Assembly (NCBI GenBank): GCA_963920705.1
Contig: OY987231.1
Location: 5,697,424-5,761,423 of the forward strand
DNA from: Odiellus spinosus
Taxonomy: Eukaryota; Arthropoda; Arachnida; Opiliones; Phalangiidae
Direction of reading: 5' to 3'
Length of the DNA stretch: 64,000 bases
Positions within the stretch are counted from its first letter, which is position 1. The number at the start of each line of letters is the position of its first letter. The position numbers and the translations under genes were made by a program. Shown here one piece after another: positions 32,037 to 62,699 of the stretch. The notes beneath the pieces were generated by a model. That model made no database searches and was not told the origin of the DNA. It saw only the letters and a list, made by a program, of their open reading frames with translations.

Positions 32037-34681
32037 CCAGAGTTTAAAATTTTACTTAAATCTGATTTGACCGGATTAAAAGATCATTTGTTCCCTTATA
32101 TTTCGTAACACCGAGATTTATTCCGTTATTCTATACGGGAGTCAGAAAAAAAGAAGAACAAAACCGACGCGAAGTCGAGTAATAACGAAGCGAAGGAATC
32201 AATAGAAATGAAAACAAGTTGGGAAACCCAAAGCTTACCGCTTTTCGTACTAATTTAAACTAGCTGTCAATTTCACATCGAGTTGACGGCGTGGACAAAG
32301 CTAGGCTGCACGTTATCACTTGTGATTTGCGGACGTAAAGAAAGAGTGAGCCTAGCTTCGAGTGTGCTGGCAATTCTTCAATCTGAAATCAATTGTCAAG
32401 CGCACTTGACAACTCTCTTTCAACTCTTTCTGCCGATGACTACTAGAATCATTCCAGGTCCAGGATAAGAGTTGAAGACCCTATCTGCTCTGAAATTTGC
32501 CCCTTTAATGCTCTTCCCTTACGCACACAGCTTAGCGTACAGTTTGTTACGGTCAGCGTCGTCTGCTAAGCTAGAAAAGAAGGCGACTTTAAAGGTGATT
32601 TAAAAACCGCATATAGTCCCTTTTTAGCGATAGATCCGCGGTAAGAGTAATTAACCGAAAACGACTTGGTAAAAACAGAAACTTAGTTACTTCTCAAGCC
32701 AGGGTCGTCGTCAGCTCGAAATTCTAGGAAAGGACAAGCGCGATTTTAGGTGGGGGCAAGCCAATATCTTACCATAGCCAGCCTAAAATGTTTTGTTTAA
32801 GGAGCCGAGCGAGTTTTTAGTAGGGTCCTCTGATGGTGGGCTGTTAAACAACTAGAAACCATATTTCCCAAGATAACGTATACACGTCGACCGAAATCTC
32901 AAAATATCCTGACGTCCTGTATTTGAAATGAACATTGAAATTTCAAAATCCCTCCCAAAAATAGCTTTTAAATCTCAAAAATCTTAAAATCGCGCATGCA
33001 ATGTCTTTAATAAAGGACCAATATGAAACGAAGTTGACTCGGGTTCATATGAAATAGACGGTAAAGATATTTTTGGACCAAATTGGTAAATTTGATTGGT
33101 TAAAGTTGCGGAAATTAACATTGAAAATACAAAATTTCTTTCAAATCTCAAAATATCTCAACATTCAAAAATCCCGCGTGTAATGCCGTTAACAAGGGAC
33201 CAAAGCGAAACGAAGTTGACTCGGGTTTATATGGAATAGACAGCAAAGATGTTATTTGGACCAAATTGGTAAATTTGATTGGTTAAAATGACGGAAATTA
33301 ACATTGAAATCTCAACAATGTCGTTAGCAAGGGACCAATATGAAACGAACAAACGAAGTTGACTCGCGTCTATGTGAACTAGACGGTAAGAATGTTTTTT
33401 GGATCAAATTGGTAAAGTTGTTTGGTTAAGGTTACGGCCCAAAATTGCGGGAACGTGATATCGCATTTGCCGTGTACAATAAACAGACACACGTACGAAA
33501 CGTGCTCCTAAAGCGATTCCTTTCAGTTTAAGTATTTTTAAACTGAGAGGTAAAAATACCATCAACCTTGACAAAGTAGGAAAAGGAAGGAGAAAATGAA
33601 CTCCATTACACGATTGGTTCGAGGAGAACTTTATGGAAAGAAGAATTCTAATAAAGAGCTCTTCGCTCTACCGCGGTTTCGCCGCGAAAGCGTTTTTGTA
33701 GATGTGAAACGTGACTGGCAAAGAGCTTCCCCGTGTAGTGGAGTTCATTTAAAAGAATCATATTAAAACATTTTTAAGTTATTGGCTCGTTGCCAGAAGA
33801 TTCCTCGAGTTAAAGGGAGGGTCAAAAGTAAATTCAAGTAACTTATTCTATTATAATTAATACCAAAAATAAGGCACGTTCGAAAAATATCACTTAAACC
33901 TTCTGTCCAATCAATAAAAATGCCCGCGACCCACGCTTGCACGCGTAGCTAAAAGTCGACAAGGGCCCCAGAGCATAGAGAAAAAAATTGGCCCCTTACC
34001 CCGCAGGCTCACCCCCTCCCCCCCCCCCCCCCCCCTTGAGCGGGCCCTGAGCTCTGGGGCCCTTGTTTATCGCATAACCTATCCCTACGATAGCTACGCC
34101 ACTGATTAAGATGGGGTGCATTTTGATTGAATCCAATAAGTGGAATACCATTGGCTTCAAAAGCGCTATACTTTTACACAGGGTTACACTAAATCGCACT
34201 ATTGGCACCAGGGTTGGGCCAGAATTTTTCACAGTGGAAACGGGAACTGTGTTTTTTAAAAAGTGGCCAATTACCCGAAAGTAGACCTATATAGGAATTA
34301 TCAGTGTCGAGAACACCATTAACTACGATTACAAATAACTAGGTAAAAACTTTTGGCTAACATTAATTATACCCATTGTGCGATAAAAGCTGATGAAAAA
34401 TGTATCAAAAAATATATTTGTAGGACAAATATTTACTATTGGGGGAAAAGTGAAATCGTGTTGAACGACGCCAAAATCAAACCATTCGATTTCGTGAGAA
34501 GTGGAGGCTCACTGGGCAAAACTAATGTAAAAATTTGTCAACACCAACACTGACTCTGGATAGCCCTATAGGACAAGGTTAGTAAAGAGACGGGTTAAAA
34601 GCAGACTCTGCGAAGCCACTTGACTGTTTAATTTCCAGATCGCGGCCATTTTAGTTTTACCGACAATTGAATAGATGGCAG

Positions 34682-35061
34682 CAGAAGTATATCACTGCAT
34701 TCCATAATTTAAACAACGTCCCGTAGCATAATACTATCAGCAAAGGTCGAGGTAAATGTACTGGCAGATTCTGATGCGACACACTCTTGCGGCCGCAGTC
34801 GCCGTGTGAAAAGTGAACGGAGGAAGCGCCACTCTTTGGAGAAATTCCAGTGTTGGTAGGGAAGGGAATATTGTCAAGCGCGGCCCGCCTAAATTCCGTC
34901 CCTATCTCCCGACTCAAAATATCGAGTAAGAGTCCAGGTAGGGGTTATGACACTTTTGGCTAATTTTAAGTGATGGGCTAGGACATAGAACTGGCCCTTT
35001 GCTGATAGTATTAAGCTATGGGGCGTTGTTTACTTTTATGGAATATAATGATACACTTTTG
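34682..35061. mobile_element. CAGAAGTATATCACT / CAAAAGT-family MITE copy 1 (7-bp TSD)
   Basis: Inverted ends begin CAGAAGTATATCACT and end in ACACTTTTG, continuing into AAACAACG.CCCGTAGC. The duplication ATGGCAG is perfect (34675-34681 and 35062-35068). The core TATTTTGAGTCGGGAGA is shared with 39915-41111, 50686-51063 and the fragment at 35420-35650. Confidence 0.92.
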
Positions 35062-35091
35062 ATGGCAGGCCCTATCTATTCAGTTGTTAGG

Positions 35092-35329
35092 CAGGGACGG
35101 AAATAAGAAATTTTTCTTCTTGGACAAATGTCCAGTAACCCCCCTTAAAAATTCAAAAGTTATCGGACATTTAACAAAATTACCGGACAATGCTACATTT
35201 CTTGTATTGAAAAGTACTTTTTTTTATCGGACATTTGTCCAGTGACCCCTTCTTAAAAATAAAAAGTTATCGGACATTTGGAAAATTTATCGGACAATGA
35301 CCAGTGACTTGTGCTTATTTCCGTCCCTG
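35092..35329. mobile_element. hAT-like MITE
   Basis: Intact inverted ends CAGGGACGGAAATAAG and CTTATTTCCGTCCCTG. The flanking duplication is no longer clear. It is very close to the reverse-oriented copy at 56829-57025. Confidence 0.88.
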
Positions 35330-36106
35330 GTTAGTAGCACTTAAAATGGGCGCGCTCTGGAAATCAAGTCTGGTTTCCAAACAGTCACGTGATTAACAGG
35401 TGTTTTTACTAACCTTGCCCCAAGTAAACAACGCACCCTAACGTAATATTATCAGCAAAGGTCCAGTTTTACGTCATAGCCCACCGCTTGAAAGTAGCCA
35501 AAAAATCGAGTAATTTGGACTCTTTCTCGATATTTTGAGTCGGGAGAGAGTAACGAATTTAGGCGGATCACGCTTGGCAATGTTACCTTCCATACCAACA
35601 CCGGAATTTCACTATTTCCTATTTCACTATTTACACCAACTGCAACCAATAGTTCCCCTACTATTTCCCTAATGTTTCGTTTACTAGGCGAACGTGTCTA
35701 ATTTTTGTAGTTCGTTAATATAATTTTTAAAAAAAATCACACTGTCTTTAATCCGGTTCACCCTCCTTTTAAGTTTAACTGGTACGCCCTAGTTCGCGCG
35801 AAAATTCCACCACCAGAGTTTATAACATCCTCTCAATAACGAGGACTCCTCGCCCTCGCGCGTTTGTCCTTCTTTTAGTCGACTTTGTCAACAATTAATT
35901 AAAAATATGATGATGGTTCTATTATCTGCCGCTAATAAAGTCTCCCCGCGTTTATGAAGGTAAAAGATAAAGGTATAACTCATCGACGTGTTGATCTATC
36001 AGTAAGATTAGCGAAAAAGAGTCTCGCTAAGACTCTCGAAATCCAAGTACAGTACAATAAAATGTTATTACAAATTATTCAGTCACTTTAATCGCGCTAT
36101 TGAAAT

Positions 36107-54689
<18,583 letters not shown>

Positions 54690-54738
54690 TGACCTCTACA
54701 TAAAGGAATTAAAAACTGTTGGCGAATCTAAATACTTA

Positions 54739-54744
54739 AATAAA
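54739..54744 (+). terminator. Candidate polyadenylation signal of the transporter gene
   Basis: AATAAA 50 nt after the stop codon, overlapping the left edge of a GTTCACAC-type MITE (about 54742-54917). A second candidate (TAATAAATT) lies near 55010. Confidence 0.5.
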
Positions 54745-54917
54745 GTCGTGTTCACATTATAAACTTTGAAACCGATTTGAACCGGTTTATAAAGGTTAAA
54801 TGTTAAAATGTCGTGGCCTCCCTTCATCAAGAAATAGAAGTAATTTCTTGAAAAGTCAATTTGATCCATCAAAACGGTTGGAGAACGGTTTCAAAGTGTC
54901 AAGTGTGAATTTAGCTT
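54742..54917. mobile_element. GTTCACAC-type MITE at the transporter 3' end
   Basis: Left GTCGTGTTCACATTATAAAC and right AGTGTGAATTTAGC are inverted, and the interior has AAACCGATTTGAACCGG. It probably lies in or just after the 3' UTR. Confidence 0.68.
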
Positions 54918-55235
54918 AATTCAAAAGTGTTTGAACGTCATCCTTTTTGTTTTCGAGTATCGGTCAGAATCAGTTTAGCAAAAACTGAAGCTGACTTTAT
55001 TGTATAGTTTTAATAAATTACTAAGAAAATTATATTTAAGACTATTATTATACCGCGAGTTGATTAGCAACGACCAAATCTATCTAACTTGGATAAGTCA
55101 AAAACAAGATACTGATTAAGACACAAAACCGAGAGGCAATTGCCACCATAGTAATGACGACATAGTTTTTCCCCGTTAAGATTAATCCCACCATTGGTTA
55201 ATCAAAATCCGCTAGGACTAATCCCTATATTCGAG

Positions 55236-55901
55236 CTTGGAGGAAGTAGGGGATATGGAGTTCCCGACTGTTCGTTTTTCTATTGAAACGATGGTTAGGA
55301 TTGCCGGGCCTAGAGCGCCGTGTTTTCCCCCTTTTGTGACCCCTTAGCTCCGGCGCTCGCGCGCTTCTACCTTCGCGCCATACGTCATCGAATAAAGTCG
55401 TCTGAATTTGGAGGAGTCGGCGGCGATAGTTCGGGTTTTTTTTGACAAAGGCTTAAAGATTTGTTTTGTTTTGTGACGTACAAACAGTACAATTTTTATT
55501 ATTTAAAGTAAAATAGCGCGATACACGATGAATTGTTGTTACCGGGGCTGTCGAAATGATTCAAGGTATTTGGATCCAACAGTTGTGAAGGGTGCTACTT
55601 TTTATCCATTTCCGAAACCAAAAACTAAATTGGATAAATGTATTTGTTAATAATAAATAGTGCGCTTAGCAAGCACGCGTAAGCGGCCGCCTTCTTCCCA
55701 AAAAAACCCGTAGACCGTCATAGTAACCGCCGTTTAGTTTGAAATTTGGTAGAAAGCATTTCCCGAGCCACGTGAGTCGTGACGCCCCCTTAAATATGCG
55801 TGTTACCTTGGTAACGGTATGCGCGTCGTAGTAGGAGAGGCCGCTACGAGTAACGAAGTTTATAGGCAGTCGGCAACCCCATCTAACCTACTTCCTCCAA
55901 G
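55236..55901. mobile_element. P-like DNA transposon remnant with THAP start (7-bp TSD)
   Basis: Imperfect inverted ends of about 40 bp begin CTTGGAGGAAGTAGG. Perfect duplication ATTCGAG (55229-55235 and 55902-55908); an 8-bp reading ATTCGAGC is possible if one terminal base is reassigned. The interior is GC-rich upstream of a short THAP-like frame (55528-55650). THAP fingers are the DNA-binding domain of P-element transposases. THAP plus a 7-8-bp duplication supports a P-superfamily non-autonomous element. Confidence 0.85.
55528..55650 (+). pseudogene. Truncated THAP-type zinc finger, 40 codons, inside the transposon
   Basis: MNCCYRGCRND at the start, a gap, then KGATFYPFPKPKTKLDK, then an early stop. 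This matches the first half of the C2CH THAP module: the N-terminal Cys pair, and the conserved [F]-x-[F]-P that precedes the invariant Trp. Where Trp is expected (LDKWIC) the sequence has Cys. The second Cys-His pair is absent, so it cannot form the metal site alone. It may be the first exon of a former transposase whose later exons were deleted. Confidence 0.7.
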
Positions 55902-56828
55902 ATTCGAGCAAAGCGCTTAAGGGCTCCCAGAGAACCTATAAAACTCAGGGTTCGAAGAAACCCTGGTTTTTTACGGAAAAGATCATGGGTTTTATCGAGG
56001 TTTTTTCGTTTTATTGTGTTTTTCATTTATAGTGAAATTTTTTTCAACTAACAATTGAATTATTTCTTGCATTTTTTTGGCGATTTCTAACCCTCATTTT
56101 GTCAAGTATAACTGGCCCAAACGTCCTCTGCTTCAGAGTCTGTAAAAGACTGATGCTCTGACAGAGACAGTTTTTGTTTAAATTAAGCTAAAGTAATTAT
56201 TAAACTGTGATAACGTGATTTGGGTACATATAAGAAGCGAAAGAGTAAATTGACGGATAGCTTTATATTATTTGGTGGGTAAAACCCGTGGGTTTTACTG
56301 GGATGGGCTTTATTATGTCGAGCCCTGAAAATACCTATTATTCTGAGATTGACCTATAATTTGAGACTGACCAATAAAAATCTACAAATCGTATTTTTTA
56401 TTATGCGAAAACTTGTCTCGGGCCGGGGCCTACGCCAGTTTTTGAGTGGCGAATCGTAATTTTATGGTCTTAAGCTAAAGCTAGGCCTTGGAGTCGATTC
56501 AATAACCATTTTAAAACATTCCCCTGCAGTCGTGTGAACGGGAAACTATTTTTCTTAAATCGATTTCTCAAACCGATTCGGATTCAACAGCCTCCAGATG
56601 AGACTAGTTATAATAAATCGCTTTATGAAGATGTAATGTGAACAAATGGCGAGCCTAAAACGATTCCGCGCGGTTTTAATATAGGTTTGATTTCAACGAT
56701 TAAAATCGGCTGGTAAGTAGTGATTAATTAATCTTTATTTTATTTTAAAAAAAACTTACTATGAATTTCTGGTTTGAAAATGAATTTGTCAGAGGTTTTT
56801 GACCCTGATAGGGTAGATTATAAAGCAA

Positions 56829-57025
56829 CAGGGACGGAAATAAGCACAAGTCACTGGTCATTTGTCCGATAAATTTTCCAAATGTCCGATAAAAAAAAGT
56901 ACCTTTTCAGTACAGGAAATGTAGCATTGTCCGGTAATTTTGTTAAATGTCCGATAACTTTTGAATTTTTAAGGGGGGTTACTGGACATTTGTCCAATAA
57001 GAAAAATTTCTTATTTCCGTCCCTG
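56829..57025. mobile_element. hAT-like MITE, reverse (8-bp TSD)
   Basis: CAGGGACGGAAATAAG ends. Flanks TAAAGCAA (56821-56828) and CAAAGCAA (57026-57033) agree at 7 of 8. Confidence 0.9.
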
Positions 57026-58222
57026 CAAAGCAATATAAGACCTAAAGAGCAGACGACAGAACTACAACTGTCGGTCAAAGGTTAAAGATTGTTTCCACAA
57101 CACGCTACATGGTGGCGCCTTCTTTTAAAAATATTCCGAGAGAGGATTTTTTTAAGCTTTGTCCCGATTGGCTAGATTCAAATTCTAGTGGTATAGGGTG
57201 ATATGACTATTGTTACGCTGGGGTAAGGGACGACTTGCATGGCTCAAAGGTACAGTAATCCACTTCCTCCATTTTCTTCTGGTATCACAATTGCGATATT
57301 AACATAGAAGGAATTTCATATTCAAATAAATGTTGCCTCACTTGATTTCCAGCCATTCTGGTGGTAATTCGCAGTTAAGTATCATAATTTTGATATTTGG
57401 ATAGAAGAAATTTCAGATTGAATTAAAAATTACTTCACTGGTAATATTGTATCTTTTGATTAACTATAAAGTAGACAAATTTACGCGAAGGAAGTAGAAG
57501 GAACCCGACCACGAATTACTTCATATTACACTCAATTCTCAAGCGTCGGTATTAAATTATTCGATTTCAATATCGTAAATAACAACGATAAAACTAATAT
57601 CTCATAAAAAAAAAATAAAAAAAAAAAAAAAGAATTCACAAAAATGGAATTTATGTAAAAACTTACCCTTTTGAAGGTCTACGATGAATGCTGTTTGAGT
57701 TTATCCAAAATAGCGCGTTGGTCAAGAAGAATGTTCACACTTCACGCGATTCGGAAATACACGCGCACAACGCGAAAATTTCACAAACGCGAATCAAAAC
57801 ACTCGTTAGGCCTTGGAAGGTACTACCCTATAGAGCTCGTTGGTAATCTTTGCCCTATAATTTAAGATGAGAGGTTGAATATTTTTTTGTCAATGGTATT
57901 TCACACGCGTTTGAGCTCGCTCCACCGGCGACGGGCATTCGCGGGTTCTTTCGCATCGATGCTGGATGACTCAGCATTATATCATCGTTCGTTCACCTAA
58001 GAAATATTTAAAATAATTAACGTCTTTTTATTTTAAACAAATTTATGATGTCATTTCCGCGAACAATTAAAGAAGATTCAAGCAGCGAAATTCTATTAAA
58101 ATTTTCAAAATTCCAACAAAAAGATTATCTTGAACTTTCACAGAAAATTTGTATACCTCGTCCAGCGCAAGCATATTAAAAAGCTGGACATATTAAAAAG
58201 AAGTATGTTTGGTACATAATAT
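57026..58222. other. Interval without a recognised gene
   Basis: A GTAAGT donor-like site on the minus strand at about 57667 follows about 120 bp of GC-richer sequence. Further upstream, 57967-57976 reads TGACTCAGCA, a CNC/Maf-type site. Together they could be a promoter and first exon of a minus-strand transcript, but I found no protein or partner exon. The frame at 57671-57865 has no known domain. Confidence 0.3.
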
Positions 58223-58250
58223 CAAGAAAGATCAGATCTGATCCTTCTTG
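58223..58250. mobile_element. 28-bp palindrome: two fused CAAGAAGG ends (7-bp TSD)
   Basis: CAAGAAAGATCAGA joined to TCTGATCCTTCTTG, i.e. the two ends of the 4639-4930 family with nothing between. Flanks ATAATAT (58216-58222) and ATAACAT (58251-58257) agree at 6 of 7. Confidence 0.8.
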
Positions 58251-59329
58251 ATAACATTAAACGCGCTCAAAAGTTAAAATATATTATTGGATTATTACCG
58301 GAAATAAGTCCGACTAATAAAATCTACCGCAATCACGTTTTGAATGAGGCTCAAGGAAAAACATAACTCGGGCAGAAAGAATGAAAATATGTATTTCTGA
58401 ATATCGCGGGAGAACGAAGGGGGGGTGTTGAAAATTTATTTCCAATTACGATCAATTTACGATAGGGCTCACTTTTGTTCGATTTGTTTCAGTGGCAAAG
58501 CATCTTTTTCAATTACCTATACGCCCAATTTTATTATCTCAAGTAAAATTACAGATGATTAATTATAAATAAGCGATTTTAAAATCAATGTTAGCTTGAA
58601 AATTACAAGTTGCACTACGCCTAAATGAGAAATGAAGTTCTAAATTTAACTAATCGAAATAAAATTTGGTATTACAGGGTTCTTAAAATATTTTGGAGGT
58701 TAATTTCCATGACTGTATCTAATTTCCTTTACCGATTTTGATCTTTTTTCATAAATTTATTCTTACGAGCGAGCTCTTGGTAATTCCCACTTTTTAATTG
58801 ACATAGTTTATCAATCAGGGTCAGGATAGTTTACTCGGAATATGAGAAACAATTTGAATCTTTGGGCAAATATTTTCAGTTTATGATAAATAAGTTACAA
58901 TTAATTGGTCAACCAATCATAAACAGTTCCTTAATTAACAAGAACCAAAATATTTAATTTCTCTGACAATTTGGGCTCATTTTCAAATTTCCTAACTTTT
59001 CCCTGATCTTTTGCGCCAATTTCCCTGACTTTTCCAGGTTTTCCAGGTCGTGTACGAACATTGTTTTAAAACTTAGAGAGGGATCTTTCTATCATTTGGT
59101 TTATTTTTGTCAAATTTAATTGGATGTAATTTCCACAATTTGGTTATTTTAGTCAAATTTAGAATTAATTTTCTCATTTTGGTCTAATTAAGTAATTCAA
59201 TTTGTAACTTTCACGCATTAAAATCGTTTAATTGAACAATAATATAATTAATTAATTATATTATAATAATTAATTGATTTAATTTATTAATTTTGCATAA
59301 TTTAAAGGTATGGAAATTTAACATGGCGA

Positions 59330-61370
59330 ATCTGGATTTTATACATTGAATTTGACAAAATTAATGAACTGATCGCACTCAACTCGCTTTAATGTAAAGA
59401 GGATCCCAAAACCAACCGAAATCCAACAAAAAAAGTTTCAGATTCGAAACTTTATTTTTCCTATTGTTAAACTCCGCGAAAAATCACAAAATTTCATTCT
59501 CCCTTATTTCAGTTTTTCGTTTTTTCGAAAATGGCTAAAAATAAAGTTTCTAATCTGGAAATTTTTTTTGATGGATTTCGGTTGGTTTTGGGGTCCTATT
59601 TCCATTAAAGCGAGTTCGGACCGATAATCCGTTTTGTCAAATTAAAATAATTCAGATTTCGCATGTTAATCTCCATAGGGTCCCAATTAATGTTTTATTT
59701 GAATTATTTGGTTAATTTTACACGGATTTTTTCTCGTTAAAAGACAATTAAACCATGAATTTTATGATTTACGTAACTAATTACGTGGAAAAAACCCGGT
59801 CAGAATGAATTAGATACTCAAAATAATACATTATCATCGCCCTATGGGTTTTTATAATGGGGAATCTGGATTTGAAATATTTTATTTTGACAAAACTAAT
59901 GAACTGATCGGTCTGAACTCGCTTTAATGGAAATAGGACCCCAAAACCAACATAAAACCAGCAAAAAAGTTTCAGATTCGAAACTTTTTTTTTGACATTT
60001 TCGAACTCGGCGAAAATCTCAAAATTTCATTCTCCCTTTTTTCGCTTTTTGGTTTTTTTGAAAATGGCCAAAAATAAAGTTTATAATCTGGAACTTTTTT
60101 TGGTGGATTTCGGTTGGTTTTGAGGTCCTATTTCCATTAAAGCGAATTCAGACCGATCAGTTCATTAGTCAAAATAAAATGTTTAAAATCAGATTTCGCC
60201 ATGGTATTCTCCATAGGGCCAACAATTAATGTTTTATTTGAATTATTTGGTTGATTTTAACCGGGTTTTTTCTCGTTAAAAGACACTTAAACGACGTAAT
60301 TATTATTTACTTAATTAATTACGAGGATAAAACCCGGTCAGGATGAACCAACTACTCAAAATAATACATTAACAGCGCTCTATGGGGATTTATAATGGGG
60401 AATCTGGGCTTTAAATATTTTATTTAAACAAAAACTAATGAACTGATCGGTCTCAACTCGCTTTAATGGAAATAGGACCCCAAAACAAACAGAAATCCAT
60501 CAAAAAAAGTTTCAGATTCGAAACTTTATTTTTCCTATTGTTGAACTCCGCGAAAAATCACAAAATTTCATTCTCCCTTTTTTCTGTTTTTCGTTTTTTC
60601 GAAAATGGCTAAAAATAAAGTTTCTAATCTGGAAATTTTTTTTTTGATGGATTTCGGTTGGTTTTGGGGTCCTATTTCCATTAAAGCGAGTTCGGACCGA
60701 TAATCCGTTTTGTCAAATTAAAATAATTCAGATTTCGCATGTTAATCTCCATAGGGTCCCAATTAATGTTTTATTTGAATTATTTGGTTAATTTTACACG
60801 GATTTTTTCTCGTTAAAAGACAATTAAACCATGAATTTTATGATTTACGTAACTAATTACGTGGAAAAAACCCGGTCAGAATGAATTAGATACTCAAAAT
60901 ATGGGGATTTATAATGGGGAATCTGGGCTTTAAATATTTTATTTAAACAAAAACTAATGAACTGATCGGTCTCAACTCGCTTTAATGGAAATAGGACCCC
61001 AAAACAAACAGAAATCCATCAAAAAAAGTTTCAGATTCGAAACTTTATTTTTGACATTTTCGAACTCTGCGAAAATCTCAAAATTTCATTCTCCCTTTTT
61101 TTTTTTTTCGTTTTTTCCTTTTTTTTTTTTTTTTTTGAAAATGGCCAAAAATAAAGTTTCGAATCCGGAACTTTTTTTGATGAATTTATGTTGGTTTTGG
61201 GGTCCTATTTCCATTAAAGCGAGTTGAGACCGATCAGTTCATTATTTTTGTCAAAATAAAATATTTTAAATTTAGATTCCCCATTATAAAAACCCATAGG
61301 GTGATGATAATGTATTATTTTGAGTATCTAGTTCATTCTGACCAAGATTTTTTCTCGAAATTAAAATTGC
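59330..61370. repeat. Tandem array of four palindromic ~530-bp units
   Basis: The word AACTCGCTTTAATG recurs at about 59384, 59917, 60455 and 60972 (spacing 517-538). Each unit contains a ~215-bp palindrome with arms reading AATAGGACCCCAAAACCAAC and its complement, separated by linkers that also hold inverted matches. Units 1 and 3 are almost identical, as are the left parts of 3 and 4, which implies recent amplification of a MITE-like unit. Frames inside are chance. Confidence 0.85.
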
Positions 61371-61403
61371 GAATGGGCGCCATAGTGAATGGGAACCATA
61401 TAT

Positions 61404-61762
61404 AGATTATAAAAAAAAACAGTTGGGCGGATGCCCATCTAGAATGGAAGGCTATCTGTGACAGATATTACAACAGTTATCTGCGAGAGGTTTGGCTTAA
61501 TTGCAGTTATTTAAAAGGGAAATTTGTCCATTTCAGTTGTAATAAATTATATCTGCCCATTCCGAGTTATAATAAATAATATCTGTCCATTCCGAGTTGT
61601 AATAAATTATATTTGCCCATTCTGAGTTGCAATAAAAAATTATATCTGTCCATTCTGGGAAGTATTAAAAAATTATATCTGTCCATTCTGAATTGTAATA
61701 TCTGTCACAGATAGCCTTCCATTCTAGATGGGCATCCGCCCAACTGTTTTTTTTTTATAATA
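61404..61762. mobile_element. Element with ~70-bp near-perfect TIRs and internal ~38-bp tandem repeats
   Basis: The arms, from ATTATAAAAAAAAACAGTTG inward through GGATGCCCATCTAGAATGG to ACAGATATTACAA, match the right arm with only one A/T-run length difference. The middle holds about five copies of a ~38-bp unit around ATATCTGYCCATTCYGAGTT. Non-coding. The identity of the arms suggests recent mobility or gene conversion. Confidence 0.85.
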
Positions 61763-61974
61763 TCTGCCCCTTTGAAGAAACTATTGTGATGAAAATCACA
61801 CAAAAATGATTAAATGGTCTTTGTTCGTACACCAAAACGAATACCCGCCTCAATATCTCACTAAAAAGCTCAGATGTCTGTTTGAAAATGAAAAGGAAGC
61901 GACTTATTTTAATATAAACAACATGGTCAACCCCATAATAAGGCACACCAATTAAGGTAATGCTGGATAGAGGC

Positions 61975-62135
61975 ATTTTTCATGTGAAAGTTTAAAATTT
62001 TTCATGTGAAAGTTTAAAATTTTTCATGTGAAAGTTTAAAATTTTTCATGTGAAAGTTTAAAATTTTTCATGTGAAAGTTTAAAATTTTTCATGTAAAAG
62101 TTTAAAATTTTTCATGTAAAAGTTTTAAAATTTCA
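61975..62135. repeat. 22-bp tandem repeat, about seven copies
   Basis: TTTTTCATGTGAAAGTTTAAAA repeated head to tail. The last two copies have GTAAAAG in place of GTGAAAG. Confidence 0.95.
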
Positions 62136-62699
62136 CTTCAGACAGTACGGTATTCGGAGAACCCGGTAGGGTTCTATGTTATGGGCTGATCATCATCTGT
62201 AATGCAATTTTGATTTCCTTAAAAAATTGGACCTTTAGCCAATCAGAACGCTCCATTTCCCCATTGAAATAACATTAAAATCGACACTTTCGAGGACATG
62301 TCCCGTGCATCGCAGAACTAAAAGAGGAATTATTTGTTACGGTTAAAATCAACTTTAAGTGGTAGAGCAAGGTTCGAATGTTGAACTTTTCAAGTTTCAT
62401 TTAAAAATATTAAGTCTAAGTATTTTAAAATTAATTCTAAAGTTGACCCTTTTTTTGGTACTTAGCTGGTTTCGCGCATGGCCAAATTCGTAATGTTATT
62501 CTATGGGATTTGGTTTTTTGAAAGTGGCTTACCTTTCAGATTTATTTTCTAATACTTCCGGATATTTTTAAAACTTGGATTTTCCGTGTGGTATGAATTA
62601 AGTTTCGAGCTTTATTTTAAGAATAATTTCATAATTTTACACCAATTAGTTGGCCCACAATCTATTTATGAAAACGGACGAAAAATTAAAGGGGAGAAA

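Larger units (their letters stand above)
32037..36106. other. Intergenic interval between PBLD and the ABCC transporter
   Basis: No gene recognised. It contains an AGCTTAGCAGACGAC-family copy (about 32235-32640) and two to three diverged direct repeats with GAAACGAAGTTGACTCG (about 32930-33430). A poly(C) tract lies at 34018-34035. The interval also holds MITEs at 34682-35061 and 35092-35329 and a fragment of the former at about 35420-35650. The transporter promoter should lie just upstream of 36107, but I see no clear TATA or initiator. Confidence 0.55.

Noticed and set aside
33996-34232. Minus-strand 78-codon frame ending in poly-Gly
   Set aside because: The Gly run is a poly(C) tract and the rest shows no domain or splice support.
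59985-61227. Frames inside the 530-bp array
   Set aside because: They are by-products of repeated AT-rich palindromes, with long Phe/Lys runs and no domain.
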